Shown here one piece after another: positions 45,875 through 56,543 of a stretch of 64,000 nt of DNA. The notes under the pieces were generated by a model. The model was not told where the DNA came from. It did not search any database and saw nothing but the letters and a program-made list of their open reading frames with translations. The position numbers and the translations under genes were made by a program. Origin of the DNA: Mesorhabditis belari (Eukaryota; Nematoda; Chromadorea; Rhabditida; Rhabditidae). The stretch spans positions 930,001-994,000 of the forward strand of contig CAUEEP010000728.1 in assembly GCA_958450365.1 (NCBI GenBank), read 5' to 3'. Every line of letters begins with the position of its first letter. The first letter of the stretch is position 1.

Positions 45875-46949
45875 AACATCCACAAAAATTCGAAATTCTA
45901 CCGGTCATTTCATTGAGTATTCTTTCTTTTTATGGGAAATTGCTTTATTTTAGCTGATTTTTTTTCCATAAGAACGCACAGGTGCATCGTTGTTTTTTTT
46001 TTTTTGGGGGCTAATTTCTTTTCTTTTCTTTTTTATCCATTTTTTGATTATTTTAATGATCAATTGCGGAATGATGTTTTCTTAGTTCGAAGAACCCTCC
46101 AAAACTCTCAATTTTAGCCTTTCTTAAATAAAGTTATGGTGCTGAACATTCGTTTTTTTTATATCTTTATGTGTAAAAACTTTTAGAAAAACGTGTATAA
46201 ATGTTTCGAAGTAGGAAAGGAATTTGTTTGTTTACAGTGCGCTTTGTGTTTGAAAATTGGAAACGCACCCTTTCTAGAGCATTGAACTTTTGCATCTTTC
46301 TCGCAGCAAAGCGTTGATCACGTTAGAAAAGTGCAGAATTTATTGCGCTAGAAATGGTGCATTTAAGCACAAAGTACACATTTCACTATCGAATTGCGCT
46401 TTGTTACTGAAAAATTGTAAACGCAATCTAGCTGGGGCACTCATTTCTACAATAACATTGCAAGAAAGATAAAAAAATCGGTGCACTAGGGCATAAAGTA
46501 CATCTGAAAACATAAAGCTAAATAAAGAAATGAAAATTTGTACCCAACTTTTTTGATTGGCTCACAATTTTTTTCCTTTTGTATCCCTCGCCGTGTGATG
46601 CAATTAGACGAGTGAAATCCGCGACGGATTCTTTTTTTTTCGTCTTTGTTTGAAAAACGAATGGAAAATACAACCGAATAATGTCTAATTATGAGGGAAA
46701 AAAAGAGGGGAAAAGAAAAAGTGTGAACAACAAGAAAAGAGCCATGGGATAACAGTTTATTGATCTCTTGACTGCAAGGATTTTTAAACCTATCATTTAA
46801 CTATTTTTTTAAGTCTTAAGAATTTGCTTGTATGCTGTGTGCTTGAACCTAAAAACACAGCCAGTCTGGTACACTGTTTTTTCGACTTTTACCGATCTCA
46901 CTCGAAAGCACTCACTCGAATCGAGTGAGTGCTTTAAAGCAAGGCTCGG

Positions 46950-47160
46950 CTACCCTAACCCCGACTACTCAATTTTACAGTATGTCAAAATATAGCTGAG
47001 ATTTTGGGCTATCTTTTGATACCTAAGCACACATTGTAGCATAAAAGGGTGCTGAGAACGAGGCGCTTAAAGTTGAACTACGTGACGCTTTGGCCGTCAT
47101 TCTAAGGTGCTTCGGTTAGAATCATTTCCGTACTGTAACTAAACTTACTTGTAACTTAAA
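46950..47160. mobile_element. Diverged relic of the TACCGTAAATACTG MITE family
   Basis: Internal blocks AGCTGAGATTTTGGGCTA and TTTTGATACCTAAGC...TTGTAGCATAAA resemble the interiors of 52540-52807 and 55377-55657, but the ends have decayed. Confidence 0.6.
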
Positions 47161-47526
47161 GATAATAAACATAATGATCCGGTTTATGTAGTCAAAATTT
47201 AGTACACTAGAAAAGATGTGTTTCCACTTTTGAGCACAATGTACTTTTCATGTCTGGCCCAGATTTTCAATGACATTTCTATGCCTGACTGGACGTTTTT
47301 GATTTCAATTCAATTTCATCTAATTAAACTCATTTATTTTCCCAATCTTTGTTGCTTTGGAAATTAGATTTACAGAAAATAATGTTTTGCTGAACACTTT
47401 TCACGTAGCCGTTCGTTGGTCGATTCAAAAAAAATATCCCATGATTAATCATTGACGAAAAACTTTAGCACTCTTTTTTCCAATTAAAATTCGGCAAGAT
47501 AAGAGTTGAGAGATTGGATGAGAGAA

Positions 47527-47740
47527 TCATTTCGAGATTCGGAACCATTTCGAGATTCTAGACCATTTCGAGAATCTAGACCATTCCGAGATTCTAAACC
47601 ATTTCAAGCTTCTAAACCATTTCAAGCTTCTGAACCATTTCAAGCTTCTGAACCATTTCAAGCTTCTGAACCATTTCAAGCTTCCGAACCATTTCAAGCT
47701 TCTAAACCATTTCAAGCTTCTGAACCATTTCAAGCTTTCT
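47527..47740. repeat. 18-bp minisatellite (CATTTCAAGCTTCTGAAC)
   Basis: About twelve units; open on both strands (EPFQAS repeats on plus, WFRSLK on minus). The first units differ more from the consensus than the later ones, suggesting expansion at the right. Not called as a gene. Confidence 0.93.
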
Positions 47741-47913
47741 GAAATTTCCTAATGATACAGAAAAGGATTCATTTTTCGTTTGGTTTATCGTCTTTTAAAA
47801 ACCGTTTACCGTTTATTCGAACTTTTAGCTTTTCATACTGCACTTTAAATACTTTAAATGTAAATTCACTTATTCAAATTGAAAATTCAAATGGAAAGCA
47901 CGCTTTTCAGTCT

Positions 47914-49934
47914 ATGTGTGAACAAATCGACAGCTGGACTCTTCCCAACGAGACGCTGGTCGTGATTCGCCTTTTCACCCTCCCATTAGCGCTCATCTTC
48001 AACCCATTATGCATTATTCTCTTACTTTACAAAGTTAGTAGGAGTTTTTTTAGAATTTATAAGCTATCAATACAATATTCAGGCAAAAGTGCTCCTTCGT
48101 AGCTACAAGCACCTGTTGATTTGTGTCTGTCTCATCGACGCTCTCTTCTCAATCCTTTATTTTGTGACGGGTCCGGTGGGTGGAAAAAAGCTATTTAAAT
48201 ATCAAAGATCTAATATCAAAGTAAACTTGTAACTTGTTAATTTATGTATTTCAGACTCCAATCATCGTCGACTCGTCGATTTACATGCTAAATTGTGGCT
48301 CATTTGCTGAAGATCCGACGCTGAACCGTCTTCTCTTGCATGCACTTTTTTGTTTGCTTGCTGTTTCTGGATACACGTTGACGATTCTTTTCATCTATCG
48401 ATGTACCCACATTTGCACGTGAGTTTTAGCACATAACAGTGAGGATTTGTCTAACAAACAATGCATAGCTTTAAGCGTATTCATAGAATCGTTCGAACAA
48501 GTTTGATAACTTTAGCTCTCACTACTTGTATATCTTTCAATCAAGGTGGTTTTGGATTTTTGTCAGCGTCGGATTTGCAGGTAAACTGATGGAACTGAGC
48601 CTAGAGTAGGCATTCTAAAGCATTCACGATTTTAAAGCATTCACGGCAGTCGTTTACTATTTTACTGATAATTTAGTTGAAAGTTTAAAGATAAACAAAA
48701 CTGCTATAAACATTTGAAAGCCTCGAAAATCCTCTTGAAAACTAATACAAAGTTATCTTTCTGCAAAATCAATAACAAAAGTCTCTAAGTTTGACACAAA
48801 ATAATCGTCATTAGTATGGCATTGGTGTTAAAATTGTTAGATTATGGCTCTAGATTTACTTGAATCAATGATTTTATTGGATGAATAGAAAGATAACTTT
48901 GTATTAGTTTTCAAGAGACGTTTTGAGGCTTTCAAATGTTTATAGCAGTTTTGTTTATCTTTAAACTTTCAACTAAATTATCAAGTTATCTTTCTGCAAA
49001 ATAAATAACAAAAGTTAAACAAAGTTATCTTTCTGCAAAATAAATAACAAAAGTATTTAAGTTTGACACAAAATAATCGTCATTAGTATGGCATTGGTGT
49101 TAAGATTGTTAGATTATGGCTCTATATTTTCTTGAATCAATGATTTTATTGAATGAATACTTACTTTCAGTGATGATCAGTTTGGCGGAAAACGTTGCAG
49201 CGGCTCTGTCGGGTGAATTCACCTTGACGAAGCTTCAAAATGAAACAATCATCATTGCCTACATCGCCATTCATCCTTACAATCAGGATAACAAGGTAAA
49301 TATCTTGAGATTTCTCAGAAATCATTAAGATTTGACACTTTCAAAAGCCTTCTTTCAGCTAGGAAACTCGAACTTTTTCTCGGCTCATTTCGCAATATAT
49401 TTGTGTTTCTTTGGCTTATTCTTCTCAGCAATGGTGATCGTTTACTGTAGCTGTCGAATATTGTACGATATACGGAATGTTCCGATGGGAGAAAAGTCGA
49501 GATGTGTGCAGATACATCTATTTAAAGCTTTAATCATACAAGTAGGTTGCGAAGAGCAAAGAATACTTTGAAAAAAGTGTTACAATCGACTGTAAAAGTC
49601 ATCCAATAGTTAGCTTGAATATCATAAAGTATTTAGTCATCCGTGCCCATCATCTGTTGTTATATCCCATTCATTTTTGTGCTTCTCTCCGCGAATTTCA
49701 TCGTCGGATTGCAGAAAGTGGCCGCTATTTCTCTGCTGTTCTCGGCTTGGTCAATCAGCTTCTAATCATTTTAAGGATTCCAATTTCAGGTATCCCGTTC
49801 TCGATCCCCTATTGGTCATCTATTTTGTTGTCGATTATCGTCGTATCATTCGTGGATGTCTTTCACGACTCAAAACCATCACAAAGAGTCAAGTTCGCGT
49901 TCGAGCCGCCAGCTATGTCGAAAACTCCTTTTGA
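47914..49934 (+). CDS. Serpentine chemoreceptor of the STR superfamily (STR/SRH/SRD-like)
   Basis: Exons 47914-48033, 48083-48175, 48255-48418, 48469-48545, 49171-49295, 49359-49541, 49637-49749, 49790-49934; 339 aa, phases consistent. Seven TM segments. Diagnostic features of the nematode chemoreceptor superfamily: a first TM ending NPLCIILLLYK, HLLICVCLIDALFS in TM2, LFKALIIQ before TM6, VPIICCYIPF in TM6 and WYPVLDPLLVIYFVVDYRR at the TM7/C-tail. These are usually expressed in chemosensory neurons. Subfamily (str, srh, srd) not certain. Intron 4 (48546-49170) carries a composite inverted and direct repeat. The ATG follows CGCTTTTCAG, a possible trans-splice site. Confidence 0.9.
48668..49160. 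repeat. Composite inverted repeat plus duplicated loop
   Basis: Arms 48668-48765 and 48889-48983 are inverted copies; the loop between them (about 48775-48888, including TTAGTATGGCATTGGTGTTA) reappears in direct orientation at 49050-49160. Repeats of AAGTTATCTTTCTGCAAAAT mark the junctions. Confidence 0.88.
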
Positions 49935-50517
49935 TACACTAATAATAATAAAGATAATAAAGCTAATAAACTTTATCAAGAGTACCTCTACAAAAAAAGC
50001 CATTATAACACTTAAATTCCTAGTTGAACTTTTCAAGCTGGCGACAAGCTAACGATAAGCTAGCGATAAGCTAGCGATAAGCTAACGAAAAAGTATCGTT
50101 TATGCAATTTGTAAGTCTGGCCTGGTTTCTAAGCCTTTCACAAGGTTTCGAAATCAACTTACAACTTCTAAACTTACAAAATAATCCGATAATTTAAAAA
50201 TTAACTGATAGCTCTAGTTCCTTTTTCACTATCAAGATCATCTGTTTCTTCTCTTTTTTTTCTTCTTTTTCAAAACTCTCCCCAAAAAAAGTTATCTCAA
50301 ATTTGAAAAAACTGAAACTGCCATTTCACTTTTTTGTTGAAAGTTTTCAGATTTTTTTCAACACAAAAAAAATCCTAATCAAATTAGAAAAATTATTGAT
50401 CACCGAAACAAGTATCACAAGCAGTAAAATATGGAAGTATTTTGTTGAAAAGATGAGACCAAATGAAAGGAGATGATTGTACAGTCGATCGGGGGAAAGC
50501 TTTATGATTGGGATTGT
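49935..50517. other. Convergent intergenic stretch, nothing recognised
   Basis: Includes a short AGCTAGCGATA repeat (50042-50090). Otherwise AT-rich. Confidence 0.5.
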
Positions 50518-50885
50518 TTATGAACGTTTATTATAGGCTGGTTGAGCTAGGATGAGACGAGTGGATGGCGGTCGAGTGACTTGGACGGCTTCCGCCTGAA
50601 GAAATCAATAAAAGTTGATAATATAATATGATAAAGTTGATGTTGATTGACTTGGCTTGACTTTGATCCCTTTTGCGCAAATTTCAGCTACGGTTTCAGC
50701 TTTCAGCTATGGGATCCAAATGAAAAAAAAAGTACATTGTTCACTGTTTGTGTTGTACTTTTGGGTTTTGAGGTTTTGATATAAAGTTACATGGAATTAC
50801 AGAAGGTACTGGAGAATCAAGGCTAAAAATCACAACTCACCACAACAATCGTTTTCTGTGTCGTGCTCTCAAGTCCTTTTCTCAT
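50518..50885 (-). CDS. Possible two-exon small ORF or alternative 3' exons
   Basis: Minus strand: ATG at 50885, exon 50841-50885 ending at a GTGAGT donor, exon 50518-50595 after TTTCTTCAG; 40 aa, basic and Pro-rich (QVTRPPSTRLILAQPAYNK), with an AATAAA overlapping the end. No domain. It lies just downstream of the Met/Gln-rich gene on the same strand and could be an alternative 3' end of it. Weak evidence, splice signals only. Confidence 0.25.
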
Positions 50886-51050
50886 TTGAGGTGACGCTTT
50901 TTGAGGCTAAATTGAAAAAATCTCTCTCTAATTTAAAGAAATCTAGTGTTTTATCGCCTTTTCTTTTCCCCGAATCAATGTTAGTGGAAAGCAGGTGGAT
51001 GAAGAGAAAGAGCTGAGAACAGAAAGAACTGAGGCAAACAAAGGGGTGAT

Positions 51051-53474
51051 TTAATATGACTTGAGCTTTTGCAAAACCTCATCAGGGTCACCCATGAATC
51101 GTTCTAATTGTTGTTGATAGTATTTATTGCCGTCTGAAAGTTTGGAATTAGTTGGTCGGTGAGCACAAACCTTGTATTGGGTGGAGATGTATGGTGGAAG
51201 GAAGAGAACATTTCTCCCGGGGTATTTATATTCGGCGGTGGTGCGAATGACCGGTTGCAATTGAACCGGATGACCGCTGATACCTGAGGAGAAATGAAAG
51301 GACAGGTAAAGATTGGAAATCGTTTTTGTAAGATCTACGATAGAGTCTTAAAGGTACTGTGGCTGGTTTTAGATCTTTGAATATCTTCCTTGAATAAGTT
51401 CTGCTTTTACAGTCTTAAGACCTTTTGCACGAACGGTGTTTCTCTAGCTTGAAACGCAGAAGAAAAAGCAGAGACAGGGCAGAGTAAATCTTGAAGAACA
51501 AGTCTAACCATAAACTATAATCAAAATCAAATCAAAGTTATCATCAATTATCAATCTGATAAGTAACACTTATATTTGATAAAATAACCCCACTTTAAAC
51601 GATACTAAGGTAAGCCAATTTAAAAGTAAAGGATTAAAGAAATACAACTTATTTAGGTGCTTTTTGTTAAATTTTACTACTAGATAGTTATGCTAGTTAC
51701 TACGTACACCACTGGACAATGAAATATCATATTTGAAAAAAGATCGTCACTTTCGCACGTCTGTAACTCGCTTTTCTTTACCGTATTTCTAAATATTAAT
51801 ATTACCATTGTGTAGCGCTTGAAAAGAGCTTTCAGAAAATGTATAACACTAATAGTTTAAACTCAAAGACAAGGGGAGTTACAGACACGCGAAAGTGACG
51901 ATCGCTTTTCAAATATGATATTTCATTGTCCAATGCTGTATTAGTTAGAGAATCTCGGTTTAGTGAGAACAAAAGAATAGCCAGATTGATAGTGAATCCC
52001 TTTCACCCTCCAGTTTACAACTTACGTTTTGCCATCTGCATCATTGCCAACATTTGCATTTGTTGATAGTAGCTCATTCCTAAAGTTTAGTCAATAATTA
52101 ATAATTCATAGGCATATTGGATATTTTAGTATTGTTATAATTAGAGTGTGTTCCTCGCGAGTAAGTAATTACTTGGGTCAAATTTGCATGAGTAATCTTT
52201 ACTCGATTAATCGACGTTTTTGGTCGAAGAAACTACGAGTAATCCTCTTTACACGTCGGGTAAATTGAATATCTTTACTTGTGACGGGAATCTGCCACCA
52301 AAACAGTCACGGCTGAATATCTTTAAAAACTCGTCGCTCGTGTTTTTTTTTGCAATAATTTTCGCTAAAAGTACGGTAATTGTTCCGAAGTGTGCGTTTT
52401 AAAAAACGCATCACTCGTGAGGAAAACACTCTAATCATAAGACTGTAGTTGCAGTTAGCTCACCTTGTGACTGCATCAAATGCATCATAGCCATCATTTG
52501 GAGAGGTTGAGTGAGACCTAAACCTCCTTTTTAAATACATACCGTAAATACTGTAATAGTACCCCACCGCCCTCGTACAGTCGCGTAGTCGCAAAGGTTT
52601 TTTAGTATTTTATTTTTTTCAAAGCGCCCGTACTTTCAAAAAATGCGTCTTTGGTATCAAAAATAGCTGAAATTCGGGGCTATTTTTTGATACCTAAGCG
52701 CGCATTGTAGCATAAACCAGTGTCGAGAAAAATGCGTTCAAAGCTAGACTACGCAACGCTCCGCACCGTCATTATGGGGGTGGGGTACTATTACAGTTTT
52801 TCCGGTAGTATGTTTTGATAAAAAAATTAGTCTACTTGAAAAGACAATAGGATTAGATTATATGTATTAGGAAAGATTTGAAATGATTTATCTAAACAGG
52901 CAATAGAAGCCAGGGAAAGTGTCTTCAGTGCTGAAAGAAAAATCGATTCAAAAAAAGAAGCTTACCCAGACTGTTACATATGTATTGTATGTACAGTTGT
53001 CTTAGCATTCCTAAGAATATCCGATTTTACAATACAGTGATTTCAATATCTCCTTTCCAACTCACCTTGTTGTCCTCCACTCATTCCACCACCGCCCATT
53101 CCCCCGCTTAACCCCATCATCATCGGGGAGAACCCAAGCGAGCCCAATCCCATCGATTGAAGGAAAAGCTGTTGCTGAAGGTACTGTTGGATAGTTTCCG
53201 AAGAGATATCCTTGTAAGCCGAGGGGATTTGCACAACGGTCACAAGAGGAGACTTGCATTCTGAAATGTGAATGCCGGTAATGGTTTTAACATTCAATTA
53301 CCAAAGCAAGGTTTCGGATAGTAGTAGACGGCTGGGATTGGCTGGGTTGGGGTCTGAAAATCGAATGTTGGGAACGTTTTTGACTTCTTGAACCTGTTGT
53401 CTTTGTTGATGGCTGTAGTACTGGGCTTGGGCAGAAAACAGGAGACAGAGTAACAAGCATAGAGATTTCATCAT
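51051..53474 (-). CDS. Secreted Met/Gln-rich protein, unknown family
   Basis: Exons 53394-53474, 53302-53353, 53066-53260, 52464-52517, 52026-52079, 51051-51283; 222 aa, phases consistent. A clear signal peptide (MMKSLCLLLCLLFSAQAQ), a Tyr/Pro segment with two Cys (YYYPKPCFECKSP), then a Gly/Met/Gln-rich centre (SPMMMGLSGGMGGGGMSGGQ), then two 54-nt exons, both phase 1-1, encoding Met/Gln helices (LQMMAMMHLMQSQ and QQMQMLAMMQMAK), and a C-terminal domain with EYKYPGRNVLFLPPYIS and a charged helix. I do not recognise the family. Low complexity suggests a structural, cuticle-like or metal-binding secreted role, but that is a guess. Introns contain two MITEs. Confidence 0.75.
51712..51933. mobile_element. 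Palindromic MITE, CTGGACAATG family, copy 2
   Basis: About 95 percent like 10037-10257 (CTGGACAATGAAATATC ends, CGTCACTTTCGC arms). One terminal TA has decayed. In an intron of the Met/Gln-rich gene. Confidence 0.9.
52540..52807. mobile_element. Palindromic MITE, TACCGTAAATACTG family, copy 1
   Basis: Ends TACCGTAAATACTGTAATAG and a diverged complement. Inner sequence has TAGCTGAAATTCGGGGCTA. Shared with 55377-55657. In an intron of the Met/Gln-rich gene. Confidence 0.88.
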
Positions 53475-53675
53475 TTTTGAAATCTGATAGTGAATTTGAA
53501 AAACTAATAGATTAAGCTGGAAAACAAGAAAAACACATAACTAAAGAGAGTGAGCTTTGAACTTTTAAAAACGGTGAAGTCCGGCGGTAAAATAAGAAAA
53601 ATTGAGCTTATTGATAGGAAAACTTGAATTTGTGCATATTGTAGGTACAAGAGAAAAAGAGGGTACAAGCGAAAA

Positions 53676-53795
53676 TACCGTATTCTCTCTAATAGAGGTG
53701 CACTCTTTAATAGTAGTGCACTCTCTAATAGTATTGCGGTCCAGGAGGGGGTTGAGAAAATAGTAATGCGCACTACTATTAGAGAGAATACGGTA
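53676..53795. mobile_element. Palindromic MITE, TACCGTATTCTCTCTAATAG family, copy 2
   Basis: 120 bp; ends TACCGTATTCTCTCTAATAG and complement, with additional internal CTCTCTAATAGTA units. Related to 38935-39152. Confidence 0.85.
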
Positions 53796-55376
53796 ATCTT
53801 GATTCTAGCTCAAGAAAAATTTTGGCTCCAATTGATGAATTTGGTTCCGGCTGAAGAGAATTTTCGAGTGTACGCCGTGAGAGAAAAAATTTATGAAGCC
53901 CGGTGGTGGATGTTCGCGAAGCATCTAAATAAAATCTCGGGCGAGAGATCGACAGAAAAGAACAGCCTTGAATTTGGGTAATCACCAAAAACCGTTCCCT
54001 TTTTTTGTGATTGGAATGGAATCTCGCGGGGAAAAACCGTTCTCCGACCCACGCAAAACGAGAATTGAAAAAGAAAAGAAAGAGTGGACACATGAAAAGA
54101 TCATTTTTCGGATAGTCAAGAAAAACGAATTGGGGAAAATGGTGAAAAAAAAATTGCTTCGTGTATGGAAAAAAGATCGGCAGCACCCTACTCACAAATC
54201 GTGGATATATCATTTTTTTTCATTTGGGTAAAAAAAAGAGAAAGGCTCTTGTTGAAATACGATTTTTCTCCCGTAAAAATCACCCACATTTTGGATAGTG
54301 AAGGAGGCTTTTTCTCAATGAACATATCAAAAATTTTTTTTTTGGTATTAGATTACAGTGATCAGAAATCCCTCCGATTTCTGGGAAAACCTGAGAAAAT
54401 CGAGAGCACCGGAAAATGTGATTGATCTGTACCACCTGCGACAGAGATTACGGTAAACTTGATGAGAAAGCTTGATTAAAATCTAAGATCTACATTGACC
54501 ACCGACTAATCCAGAGTTTATTTTACAATCAAGAACGAGGATTTCGGGTTCGGGTTCGGGATGCTACACAAGTGCAAAGAACGCTCTTCTTACAGTATGC
54601 TGCAGTACAATGAATGTTTTGATGTAGAGATTACGGTAGAAAAATAAATACTGCCTGTAAAAACATTACGGTTACAGACTAGCCCCGTTTTTCACAATGC
54701 CTACATTTTGGCTGAAGAAACATCGAAATTCCAAAAAAAAACTGAGAAAGCTCAAGTGAAAATTTGCTCTTTAGTTTAAGAAAGCTAAAGTTATATAACC
54801 AAAATTCCATAGTAGGTAAGTGAAAAAACCCATTTTGGGGTGTGATTTATGTATTCGTGGCAGAAAAACTATCTTGTGTCAAAAAGGGTTATCGGCTGGG
54901 ATTTCAGTTTTTTGCTAGATGCCATTGGGCAGTAGTTGCATTTTTCCAAAACTTCAAAATGAATAACCAGACGCGAATAAAACACCAAAGATCAAATATT
55001 AGGTGAAGTTAGAGAACGTCAGGTCAAGTGAGTAGTTCATTAAAAATCGCTTTATATACTGCGCTTTATATGCTTTATATGCTTTATATGCTCGTGACAA
55101 TCACACAAAACTCAATATATTCAGTTATTCAAAATTTAATGATAAAACGCTATAGTTTTCGAGTGTCCCCTCTCAGAATTTTTAGTTTTTAGTCTCTTTC
55201 TCAAAAACTACTAGATGGTTCTGGGAGTTCAAAATATCATTCGATAGCAAGTTTTTTTGCGCATCCCCTTTACTATTACTTTTTTTTACAAAATATGCGT
55301 ATTTAATTCTAGTTTTACCACTTTTATTTGCTATGTACGTTTTCAATAAAAATCCCAGAATATTCAACTGTACACA

Positions 55377-55657
55377 TACCGTAAATACTGTAATAGTACC
55401 CTACCGCCATAATGACGGTGCGGAGTGTTGCGTAGTCCAGCTTTGAACGCGTTTTTCTCGACACTGGTTTATGCTACAATGCGCACTTAGCTATCAAGTC
55501 TTAGCTATCAGCTAAAATAGCTGAAATTCAGGGCTATTTTTTGATACTAAAGACGCATTTTTTGAAAGTACAGGCACTCTGAAAGAAATGAAATACTAAA
55601 AAACTTTTGCAATTTTTGCGAGTGTACGAGGGGAATACTATTACAGTATTTACGGTA
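55377..55657. mobile_element. Palindromic MITE, TACCGTAAATACTG family, copy 2
   Basis: 281 bp; ends TACCGTAAATACTGTAATAG and complement nearly perfect. The interior matches 52540-52807 in reverse orientation (CATAATGACGGTGCGGAG). Confidence 0.9.
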
Positions 55658-55735
55658 GGTATATCACAGGGGGACACTTTAGGAAGAGTGCTCTCCCTCT
55701 TTACACTTTGTAGATTTTCTCGCCACTCAATAAGC

Positions 55736-55768
55736 TGCGCAAAAAAATTGCGGAAATTAGCCTACCCC
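55736..55768. mobile_element. Solo end of the GGGGTAGGCTAA MITE
   Basis: TGCGC, a run of A, then TTGCGGAAATTAGCCTACCCC, matching the right end of 11169-11402. No left partner seen. Confidence 0.75.
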
Positions 55769-56543
55769 AAATTTTTCTTTCTTTGCCACTCTTTTCAAGA
55801 TATTCATTTAATCAATTGAATTGATGACTTAAGCCTTAAAATCACAAATTGAAACTCCCCCGACAATTTCTTTTTCTTTGAAATTAGAAAGCTTGTTTTC
55901 ATTTTGAGAATCCCTCCAAAAATTTCATATTCTAGTTTCCTATTCAGTCCCGACAGTGCATCCAGCATTTTCCCGCTCAAATTTTTTCCAGCCACATAAT
56001 ATTTACCACTTAGAGAGCGGGCAGGCACACAGAAGTTCTTTTGATCTTTCTCAGCGTGTGTTTTTGTATTTTGGAACTGGAACCAGAGCCCAAAGAAAAA
56101 GCGAAAAGAGGCGGTTGGTCACGAGTAAAGTTGTGTACTTTATTTCTTTTGGCTTAAGTATTTAGGATTTTCGGATACGGGAATCTTCCAAAACATGTTT
56201 TTTTTTATTGGAATCAATTGGATATTAGCTTAGAAGCATATAAAACAGAAAAATAACGACCGCTCGACACTTTTTTCAAAATCAATTATTTTTGGAGATT
56301 TTGAAAATTCAAGTGACCTCCCTCATGAATTTTGTCAAAATATGCAGTCACGGCTATAGACTGACAGTAGTAACGCATTTGCGTCGTCTGCTAAAGTCGA
56401 AAGGTAGCGCCTAAAACAAAACCGCTACCTTTTATCTGTCTTATTCGCCTAATTAGCCTTAATTTCTTTCGTTTTTTTGTCTTGTTGTTTATTTCTTAAT
56501 AGCAATTTGATTATCTTTGAAATTTAGATAGAAAATCGCTTCT

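Larger units (their letters stand above)
45102..47913. other. Intergenic stretch with a MITE, a diverged MITE and a minisatellite
   Basis: No gene recognised between the GPCR and the chemoreceptor. Elements at 45485-45874, about 46950-47160 and 47527-47740 are listed separately. Confidence 0.55.
53475..56543. other. Intergenic stretch of 3 kb with MITEs, no gene
   Basis: Between divergent genes (Met/Gln-rich on minus, PSS on plus). Contains elements at 53676-53795, 55377-55657 and a solo end at 55736-55768. Long frames at 53779-54425 exist on both strands, overlap and lack signatures. Confidence 0.5.

Noticed and set aside
47506..47742. EPFQAS-repeat protein
   Set aside because: 18-bp minisatellite open on both strands, no signal peptide and no exon partners.
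53779..54425. Long frames on both strands after the Met/Gln gene
   Set aside because: Mutually overlapping, low-complexity, begin inside a MITE, no splice structure.
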